Shown piece by piece: positions 25,213 to 32,226 of a stretch of DNA of 64,000 nucleotides; position 1 is the first letter of the stretch, and each line of letters starts with the position of its first letter. Source of the DNA: CAYNRA01 sp964399465 (GTDB lineage: Bacteria > Bacteroidota > Bacteroidia > Cytophagales > Spirosomataceae). The notes beneath the pieces are model-generated. The model was not told the DNA's origin. It worked only from the letters and a program-made list of their open reading frames with translations, and ran no database searches. A program made the position numbers and the translations under genes. The stretch is taken from assembly GCA_964399465.1 (NCBI GenBank), contig CAYNRA010000006.1, positions 1 to 64,000 on the forward strand. The letters are read 5' to 3'.

Positions 25213-25731
25213 ATGTTATATTCTCAATTTATTGAAACGGATCGTTTACTTGCCATTCCGTTGGATAGTGAACAATTGGAGTTGTATCTCCAGAAATCTC
25301 CATTTTTTGAAGATGTGATGGGACTGACTAACTCCTCGATATATATATCAGAGGAAGTAGAGGAGTTACTTAGAGAAGCCGTACTACCACGCTTAAAAAG
25401 CGAGACAACGAATATGCATTGGTTTACGAATTGGATAGCGGTTGTTCGGTCGACCCAGCAGATAGTTGGCGATTTTTGTTTTTATGATGCTCCTGATGCA
25501 CAAGGATTGGTAGAGGTTGGTTATGGCGTGTATCCATCCCAACAAAAAAAAGGATACATGCATGAATTAATGAAAGGAATTATTGGATGGGCAAGCGAGC
25601 AAGAAGGTGTTCGGTACCTTCGAGCACGTACCGAACGAACGAACGTTCCCTCTATTAAACTTTTATCAAAAAGTGGATTTATTTGCCCAGATCAATTAGA
25701 AGATACCCAATTTTGGTATTATGTAATTTGA
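25213..25731 (+). CDS. GNAT family N-acetyltransferase (RimJ/RimL type)
   Basis: The 172-residue protein shows the GNAT order: FIETDRLLAIPL at the start, acetyl-CoA loop around VEVGYGVYPSQQKKGYMHELMKGI (about 100-122), and the final NVPSIKLLSKSGF. This resembles enzymes that acetylate ribosomal protein termini, but many relatives act on small molecules. The start codon lies four bases after the T-run of a strong terminator, so expression depends on read-through or on a start that I cannot see. Its stop codon overlaps a 10-pair hairpin. Confidence 0.85.
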   Translation: MLYSQFIETDRLLAIPLDSEQLELYLQKSPFFEDVMGLTNSSIYISEEVEELLREAVLPRLKSETTNMHWFTNWIAVVRSTQQIVGDFCFYDAPDAQGLVEVGYGVYPSQQKKGYMHELMKGIIGWASEQEGVRYLRARTERTNVPSIKLLSKSGFICPDQLEDTQFWYYVI

Positions 25732-25756
25732 GAAGTTCATTGAACTTCTCCCTTTA
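25730..25756 (+). terminator. Hairpin over the GNAT stop codon
   Basis: GAGAAGTTCA (25730-25739) and TGAACTTCTC (25741-25750) form a near-perfect palindrome that begins within the TGA stop. The following CCTTTATT is only weakly T-rich. Confidence 0.55.
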
Positions 25757-25812
25757 TTCATAAAATACCTCCTAGTTAGTCCTAACTTGCTCATTACGTA
25801 TTTTTAAATTTA

Positions 25813-26637
25813 TCAAAAATTATCAAGTGGTGAAATAGGCTCTCGATACGGCTTACCACACGTTGGGCATTTTCCAGATTTGGATTTATACTTTGTTAGG
25901 TGTTCTGAGAAACCCGAAGCCAAAATACCTGTTGGAAGTGCAACCATACCAATACCTAGTAGCGCAATGAGTGCACCAAAAAATTTACCTAGCGGTGTAA
26001 TCGGATAAATATCTCCATAACCTACAGTAGTGAGTGTTGCAACCCCCCACCATAGCGTAGCAGGGATACTCGAAAACGCATCTGGTTGTGCCTCGTGTTC
26101 TATGTAATACATGAGTGTTGAAGCAAAAACAAGCAGAAAAAAAGTAAAAATAATGGATACAGAAAGTTCTTCTCTTTTTTGGTAAAGTACTCGCTCTATC
26201 AAGCGAAGGGCACGAACATATCTCGTAATTTTGAATATCCGAAAAATAGTTAATAATCTAAAAATCCGAATAGATCTTAAATCTACAAATCCAGAACTAA
26301 CTACAAAAAAAGGAAGGATAGCTATTAGATCTATTAATGACATAAAGCTTACCATATAATGAAGCCGTGGAAATCGCTTTCTTCTGTAACGAGGCACAAG
26401 GTCTGATACCCAAATTCGGAGTAGATATTCGAGTGTAAAAAATAGAACAGAAATCAAGTCAAACCAGTAAAAAAAAGACTGGTAATTTTCTTTATATGTC
26501 GCTACAGATTCAAGCATTAAGACGGCTATATTACTCATAATGAGTAGGATAATAAACCAATCTACCCACCAACTCAATGAAAACCTGACATTTGAAACTT
26601 GAAAAACACTGTAGATATATTTTTTTAGAGCTAGCAT
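25813..26637 (-). CDS. Voltage-gated potassium channel (Kv type)
   Basis: The 274-residue protein has six membrane segments with an S4 voltage sensor of regularly spaced arginines (RSIRIFRLLTIFRIFKITRY, 121-140) and the pore filter TVGYGD (204-209). It would form a tetrameric inner-membrane K+ channel. The C-terminal tail (251-274) holds CPTCGKPY, a single CxxC knuckle, unusual for such channels; four tails together might bind zinc, but that is inference. It stands alone, convergent to the GNAT gene and divergent from the Nudix gene. Confidence 0.88.
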   Translation of the reverse strand: MLALKKYIYSVFQVSNVRFSLSWWVDWFIILLIMSNIAVLMLESVATYKENYQSFFYWFDLISVLFFTLEYLLRIWVSDLVPRYRRKRFPRLHYMVSFMSLIDLIAILPFFVVSSGFVDLRSIRIFRLLTIFRIFKITRYVRALRLIERVLYQKREELSVSIIFTFFLLVFASTLMYYIEHEAQPDAFSSIPATLWWGVATLTTVGYGDIYPITPLGKFFGALIALLGIGMVALPTGILASGFSEHLTKYKSKSGKCPTCGKPYREPISPLDNF

Positions 26638-26813
26638 AATTTAGGGTCAATAGTATATTTGAAAACAAAAAATAGGGTATTTAATAAGGAACATCTAGCA
26701 AATTATAAAAAAACTATTATGAAATTTCGACTGAAACTGTATATTTGCTAAATTAAGCTTTTCTAAAGTTTTCATTTAAACCTACTAAAAAACTAAACTA
26801 CCTAAACTGAGGC

Positions 26814-27452
26814 GTGTCGTACGATTCAATACTTTCCGAAATCTCACAGCACCTGCATTCTCCTTTACCTGGTGCTGAGGCTCACCAGCGCATGATGAGT
26901 CGGGAAAAATTCGTCCTTAGCCCAAGAGCAGAAGTCATTCCACGCCAAAGTGCCGTTTTAGTTTTATTATATCCACACAAAAACACACTTCACATTCCAC
27001 TTATTCAGCGCCCTAAGTACGATGGGGTACATGGTGGTCAGATGGCACTTCCAGGCGGAAAAATGGAAAACGAAGATGAATCATTGATTCGTACAGCATT
27101 GCGAGAAGCTCAAGAAGAAATAGGGATAAAAACCATTGATATTTCTATCCTTGGTACGCTTTCACAGTTGTATATTCCACCAAGCAACTTTTATGTGCAG
27201 CCTGTGGTTGGATATATGCCCTATAGACCTGATTTTTTTCCTGATAGCCGAGAAGTTGATGCAATTATTGAGGTCCCAGCCAAACAACTTTTAGAAAATG
27301 CTTCCATAGAAGAGCGCGTAATGGAAATACGTGGAAAGAGTTTTCGTACACCCGGTTATGCAATCAATAACCATTGGATTTGGGGAGCTACGGCTTCTAT
27401 GCTGGCTGAATTTTGTGATGTGCTTCAACGTGTGACTCCTTCTCGACTTTAA
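26814..27452 (+). CDS. Nudix hydrolase, CoA-pyrophosphatase-like
   Basis: The 212-residue enzyme has a complete Nudix box GGKMENEDESLIRTALREAQ followed by EEIGI (about residues 82-106). Just before it lies HGGQMALPGG, the UPF0035 signature of CoA pyrophosphatases (NudL group), which split CoA into 4'-phosphopantetheine and 3',5'-ADP. The start is a GTG at 26814; no in-frame ATG lies upstream and the next Met would cut into the N-terminal region. The 176-base gap before it shows no strong signal. Confidence 0.82.
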   Translation: MSYDSILSEISQHLHSPLPGAEAHQRMMSREKFVLSPRAEVIPRQSAVLVLLYPHKNTLHIPLIQRPKYDGVHGGQMALPGGKMENEDESLIRTALREAQEEIGIKTIDISILGTLSQLYIPPSNFYVQPVVGYMPYRPDFFPDSREVDAIIEVPAKQLLENASIEERVMEIRGKSFRTPGYAINNHWIWGATASMLAEFCDVLQRVTPSRL

Positions 27453-27525
27453 TGCACTAGATTTTTTCGTAAAATAATACGTACTTTGTGCGACTTACTT
27501 GATCCTCACTTTGTGAAATATACGC

Positions 27526-30117
27526 ATGATTGAAGAACCTATAGAAAACAACGAACAAACACCACCAAGAGAGTTGATTGACCAAATGTTCGAGAACTAT
27601 TTCTTGGACTACGCATCCTACGTTATTCTAGAAAGAGCCGTTCCGGCAGGAGAAGATGGGTTAAAACCAGTGCAGAGAAGATTTTTGCATGCACTCAAAG
27701 AAATGGATGACGGGCGTTTCAATAAAGTAGCTAACGTTATTGGGGCAACCATGCAATACCACCCACATGGGGATGCTTCCATAGGCGACGCCATCGTGAC
27801 CATTGGACAAAAAGAATTATTACTAGATATTCAGGGAAATTGGGGTGATATTCGAACGGGAGATAGTGCTGCTGCTCCAAGATATATTGAGGTTCGTTTG
27901 TCTAAATTTGCACACGACGTTTTATTCAATGAGGATATTACAGAATGGCAACTTTCTTACGATGGACGAAAAAGAGAACCTGTAACGCTACCTGCTAAGT
28001 TTCCGTTGGTTCTTGAGTTAGGTGTTGAAGGAATTGCAGTGGGTTTATCTACGAAAATCATGCCCCATAACTTCGTAGAAATTTGTCAGGCATGCATTGC
28101 TTATTTAAGAAAACAGAAATTTACCTTATATCCTGATTTTTTAACGGGCGGGCTCATTGACGTCAGTAATTATAACGACGGTATGCGTGGCGGTCGTGTG
28201 AAAGTTCGTGCGAAAATTGAGGAACAAGACAAGAAAACATTGGTTATCCGCGATATACCATTCAGTACAACGACTTCTAGTCTCATTGATTCTATCATCA
28301 AAGCGAACGACCAAGGCAAAATTAAAATCAAAAAGGTAGAAGACAACACAGCTCGGGATGTCGAAATCATTGTACATCTAGCTCCTAATACCTCCCCTGA
28401 TATCACGATTGATGCTCTCTATGCCTTTACGCAATGTGAAGTCTCAATCTCACCAAATGCTGTTATCATTTTAGATAATAAGCCCCATTTTGTAGGTGTC
28501 AGTGATATTTTGAAAGCCTCCACAGATCAAACGCTTCATTTGCTCCAACGTGAATTAGAAATTCGTAAAAATGAGCTGATGGAAAAACTCCTGTATAGCT
28601 CACTTGAAAAAATATTCATTGAAAAACGAATTTACCGAGATATTGAAGAATGTACCACGTTTGAGGAGGTGATTCAGACGATAGACAAAGGACTAACTCC
28701 TTATAAATCAGATTTTTACAGAGAGATTATTGAAGAAGACATCATTCGTTTAACCGAAATACGGATCAAACGTATCTCTAAATACGATGCATTTAAAGCA
28801 GACGAATTGATGCGAAAACAGCAAGAAGAGCTGGCACAAGTAGAAGATAACTTACAAAATATTGTTCGCTACGCGATAGAGTTTTATCAAATGCTGTTAA
28901 AAAAATACAGCAAAGGCAGAGAAAGACGGACAGAAATCAGAGAGTTTGGAGATGTACAAGCAGCAGTTGTAGCAGCTAATAACCAAAAATTATATGTAGA
29001 TCGTGTTGGAGGTTTTGTCGGTTATGGATTAAAGAAAGACGAATACGTGATGGATTGCTCAGATATTGACGACATTATTGTATTCAGAAAGGATGGTAAA
29101 TACTTGATTACCAAGATTCAAGATAAAACATTTGTAGGAAAAGACATTATTCATTGTGCCGTTTACAGAAAAAATGACGAGCGAATGGTTTACAATGTAA
29201 TTTATTCGGACGGACAAACGGGCAGAACATTCGCCAAGCGTTTTCCGGTCACGTCCGTAACACGTGACAAAGAATACGATGTGACAAAGGGTACACCCAA
29301 ATCAAAGGTGCATTATTTTTCTGCAAATGAAAACGGAGAAGCGGAGCAAGTCACTATTCATCTGACCGCTGCTAGTACAGCGAAAAAGAAAGTATTTGAG
29401 TGGGATTTTGCAGAAAATGACATCAAAAACCGGTCTGCTTTGGGTTATTTAGTGACCAAATATCCTGTCCGGAAAGTGGCATTCAAAACGGCAGGAAAGT
29501 CCACACTTGGTGGCGTAGATATTTGGTATTTACCAACGATTGGTCGCCTGAACAAAGACGAACATGGGCAGTTTTTAGGAAATTTTGGAGCAGATGATAA
29601 GATTATTGTCTTGTACAAAAATGGCGAATATGAATTGACAAATTTTGAGTTAACAAATCACTATGACCCCAAACAAGTGAGCATTATTGCGCAATTCCAG
29701 CCTGATAGCGTGGTAAGTGCAGTTTATATGGACGGTGAGCAGAAGAATTATTACGTCAAGCGTTTCAAAATTGAGACGACCACATTAGATAAAAAATTTA
29801 ATTTCATTTCTGACCATCCAAAAAGTGAACTCTTGGCTATTTCTTATGATGAAATGCCACGTGTTGAGATTACTTTCAAGCGTGAAAAACGCTCTTCCCC
29901 TATTGAAAAAGAAATTGTCAAGCTTGAGGAATTTGTAGATGTTCGAGGATGGAAAGCAATGGGGAATAAAATCCCTTTCGATAAAATTCTTCAAGTTACC
30001 ACGTTGGCTTCAGAAAAAATAGTAGTTCCTTTGGAAAAAGAACTTACTCAAAACCAAGAAAATAACATTGACGATGAAGGGGAAGACACTACTGAAAACC
30101 AATTGGCTCTGTTCTAA
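27526..30117 (+). CDS. parC: DNA topoisomerase IV subunit A
   Basis: The 863-residue protein is a type IIA topoisomerase A subunit. The winged-helix block GLKPVQRRFLHALKEMDDGR and the active-site block DSAAAPRYIEVRLS, with the DNA-linking Tyr, lie in the first 140 residues; the tower and coiled coil follow, then a beta-pinwheel of about 400 residues. The basic GyrA-box (QRRGGRG) is absent, which favours ParC over GyrA. It separates daughter chromosomes together with ParE, which is not in the window. Its last 50 bases overlap the start of the starch regulator gene. Confidence 0.92.
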   Translation: MIEEPIENNEQTPPRELIDQMFENYFLDYASYVILERAVPAGEDGLKPVQRRFLHALKEMDDGRFNKVANVIGATMQYHPHGDASIGDAIVTIGQKELLLDIQGNWGDIRTGDSAAAPRYIEVRLSKFAHDVLFNEDITEWQLSYDGRKREPVTLPAKFPLVLELGVEGIAVGLSTKIMPHNFVEICQACIAYLRKQKFTLYPDFLTGGLIDVSNYNDGMRGGRVKVRAKIEEQDKKTLVIRDIPFSTTTSSLIDSIIKANDQGKIKIKKVEDNTARDVEIIVHLAPNTSPDITIDALYAFTQCEVSISPNAVIILDNKPHFVGVSDILKASTDQTLHLLQRELEIRKNELMEKLLYSSLEKIFIEKRIYRDIEECTTFEEVIQTIDKGLTPYKSDFYREIIEEDIIRLTEIRIKRISKYDAFKADELMRKQQEELAQVEDNLQNIVRYAIEFYQMLLKKYSKGRERRTEIREFGDVQAAVVAANNQKLYVDRVGGFVGYGLKKDEYVMDCSDIDDIIVFRKDGKYLITKIQDKTFVGKDIIHCAVYRKNDERMVYNVIYSDGQTGRTFAKRFPVTSVTRDKEYDVTKGTPKSKVHYFSANENGEAEQVTIHLTAASTAKKKVFEWDFAENDIKNRSALGYLVTKYPVRKVAFKTAGKSTLGGVDIWYLPTIGRLNKDEHGQFLGNFGADDKIIVLYKNGEYELTNFELTNHYDPKQVSIIAQFQPDSVVSAVYMDGEQKNYYVKRFKIETTTLDKKFNFISDHPKSELLAISYDEMPRVEITFKREKRSSPIEKEIVKLEEFVDVRGWKAMGNKIPFDKILQVTTLASEKIVVPLEKELTQNQENNIDDEGEDTTENQLALF

Positions 30118-32032
30118 GCTAGTAAGAAGTCATTCATTAGCCCTTATCCATATACTATTTCACCTCTTTTTGTTGTCACAAAGTGTTGGACAACAAAAAG
30201 AGGCGATTTTTGTCGTCAAAATACACCCATCTGCTACAAAACCCGACAAGCTATATATCGCCACAGACCTAAACGAATGGAATCCAAGGAATGCAGAATA
30301 CAAACTCAAAAAGCAGAATGATAGTACATTTATCATTTCTTTGCCACTTCCTAAAAAAGGCTTTGAATTCAAATTTACGCAAGGAACTTGGGGCTTAACG
30401 GAAGGAACCTCGCGTGGCGAACCCATCATAAATCGCCGTTTTTCTACAGAAATATTAGGTGAACATCCCATCTATTATTTTGAAATTTTAGGATGGGAAA
30501 GGCATCACTCTTACCAGTTCATCATTCAGAAGCTACCTGAAAACACACCACATGATGCAGCTATTTACTTGACAGGAAATTTTAATAATTGGGATCCTGC
30601 AAATACGGAATATAAACTTATTCGACGGATAGACGGTGTTTTTGAAACAACTATCTATACCGATTTACCCAAACTAGAGTATAAGTTTACACGTGGTAAC
30701 TGGGCGTCAGTTGAAGCGAGAGAAAATGGAAAAGCGAGACCAAACAGAACGTTCATTGCGAATGAAAAAGACACATTTGCTTCTATTCCGGTAGCTATCA
30801 ATGGTTGGGAAGATCTGAATGGCTCTTTGCATTTATTCTCCTTGGTGGATCTACTCTTACTTTTTTCTGTCTTTCAGGGCTTTTTACTCATTATTGCCAT
30901 ACCGACTATCCAAACGAATAATAAGGAAGCAAATAAATGGTTACTTGTCACTCTGGGTATTTCATCTATCATGCTCTTGTTATATATCTTTGGAAATTAT
31001 CAAGAAATTGCCAATAGATTTCCCAAAATACTGCTACTTTCAGACTTCATTCTTTTTATATATAGTCCCCTTTATTACTTTTATTTAGTAAAACTTCTAT
31101 TTAAAAACTCAGGATTTCCATCAAGATGGTATTGGCACTTTTTTGCATTCGGTGTACAATTCATCATTTACTTACCCTTCCTTTTTAAAGATGATACAAA
31201 TCTTTTGGAAGATCTAATGAATCAAGATTGGCCGCTCATCTCCTTATTTACTGCAAGTGGTTTTTTTGGGTTAGTATGGAATATCTATTATTGGCGTTTG
31301 TTTAAGAAAACGGTACAATCTTACCAACATGCTTTTCATACCAATTTCTCTGATGACCAAAACCTACATTATTTGCAGGCTGTCTCATGGATACAATTAC
31401 TCACGCTACTTCTTTGGTCTTTCTTTTTTATACTAATGGCAGTGAGCAAAATAGGTAATTTCGAGTTGACAAACACACTCGAAAATCTCATTGATTTCAT
31501 TTGGCTTTCTTTTTCGCTAATACCTTTTTTTATTGGCTATTATGCCATACACCAACCAGAAACATTCAAGGCATCCCCTACTTATCTATCTATTTTTGAT
31601 GATGTTTTAGACACAACCGTAAGTGCCTCCGTTCAAGATGACAACTCATTACTTACAAATCCGGACGAAACACAGGAAGATTTAAAACCTATTGCAGATA
31701 AGTTACAAAAGTATATGGAAAAAAATCGTCCCTATACAAATCCAAAGTTAAGTTTGACTGAACTGGCCAATCAACTCAAAGTTCCTCCTCACGTTTTATC
31801 AAAAGTTTTGAATGATTTATTCGGAAAAAATTTCTTTGACTTCATCAATTCATATCGTATCGAGGCATTCAAAACAATGCTGCAAGACAATAAGAATGCA
31901 CAGTTCACTTTATTAAGTTTAGCTTATGAAGTGGGCTTCAACTCAAAGACTGCCTTCAACCGCTCCTTCAAGAAACATACAGATTTAACCCCTCGAGAAT
32001 ACCTAGAACAACTTAAAAAAGAAACAACTTAG
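30068..32032 (+). CDS. Transmembrane AraC regulator with two glycan-binding domains
   Basis: This 654-residue protein appears to be a one-piece starch sensor. A signal peptide (to about residue 41) is followed by two AMPK/CBM48-type domains, about 45-143 (W71, W108) and 147-248 (W175 in NFNNWDP, W212 in FTRGNWASVE). Seven hydrophobic helices follow (about 256-279, 290-309, 320-345, 354-373, 387-411, 438-460, 471-494), then an AraC-type double helix-turn-helix (545-650: LSLTELANQLKVPPHVLSKV, LSLAYEVGFNSKTAFNRSF). An exported N-terminus plus seven helices places the DNA-binding end in the cytoplasm. It sits directly before susC, susD and susE, where it would take the place of SusR. The start overlaps parC; ATG at 30074 is an alternative. 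Confidence 0.85.
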   Translation: MTMKGKTLLKTNWLCSKLVRSHSLALIHILFHLFLLSQSVGQQKEAIFVVKIHPSATKPDKLYIATDLNEWNPRNAEYKLKKQNDSTFIISLPLPKKGFEFKFTQGTWGLTEGTSRGEPIINRRFSTEILGEHPIYYFEILGWERHHSYQFIIQKLPENTPHDAAIYLTGNFNNWDPANTEYKLIRRIDGVFETTIYTDLPKLEYKFTRGNWASVEARENGKARPNRTFIANEKDTFASIPVAINGWEDLNGSLHLFSLVDLLLLFSVFQGFLLIIAIPTIQTNNKEANKWLLVTLGISSIMLLLYIFGNYQEIANRFPKILLLSDFILFIYSPLYYFYLVKLLFKNSGFPSRWYWHFFAFGVQFIIYLPFLFKDDTNLLEDLMNQDWPLISLFTASGFFGLVWNIYYWRLFKKTVQSYQHAFHTNFSDDQNLHYLQAVSWIQLLTLLLWSFFFILMAVSKIGNFELTNTLENLIDFIWLSFSLIPFFIGYYAIHQPETFKASPTYLSIFDDVLDTTVSASVQDDNSLLTNPDETQEDLKPIADKLQKYMEKNRPYTNPKLSLTELANQLKVPPHVLSKVLNDLFGKNFFDFINSYRIEAFKTMLQDNKNAQFTLLSLAYEVGFNSKTAFNRSFKKHTDLTPREYLEQLKKETT

Positions 32033-32057
32033 TACCATTTTAAGAAAAAGGTACTAA
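32029..32057 (+). terminator. Inverted repeat after the regulator gene
   Basis: TTAGTACC (32029-32036, including the TAG stop) pairs with GGTACTAA (32050-32057). No T-run follows, so it is a weak terminator candidate or a 3' stabiliser. Confidence 0.35.
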
Positions 32058-32151
32058 AAACCATACACAACTACCTATTTATCAGCAACTTATAACTATT
32101 TCTTGAAATAATTATAAAATTACAATATGGTACGACTAATAGGACATTTTA

Positions 32152-32207
32152 TTGATAATTTTGTGCATTCCCTTGTACCCCTTTGTGCAAGGGTGACCAA
32201 TTATCAA
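32152..32207 (+). promoter_or_regulatory. susC promoter and nested inverted repeat
   Basis: TAATTTTG (32156-32163) matches TAnnTTTG, but no good -33 TTTG is visible, as expected for an activated promoter. It overlaps a nested repeat: TTGATAATT (32152-32160) with AATTATCAA (32199-32207), enclosing CCCTTG (32170-32175) with CAAGGG (32188-32193). The susC start is at 32227. Confidence 0.5.
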
Positions 32208-32226
32208 TACTTTAACAAAAAGTCTT

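Noticed and set aside
27526..30117. GyrA instead of ParC
   Set aside because: The basic GyrA-box is not found in the C-terminal beta-pinwheel, and the N-terminal sequence fits the Bacteroidota topoisomerase IV A subunit.
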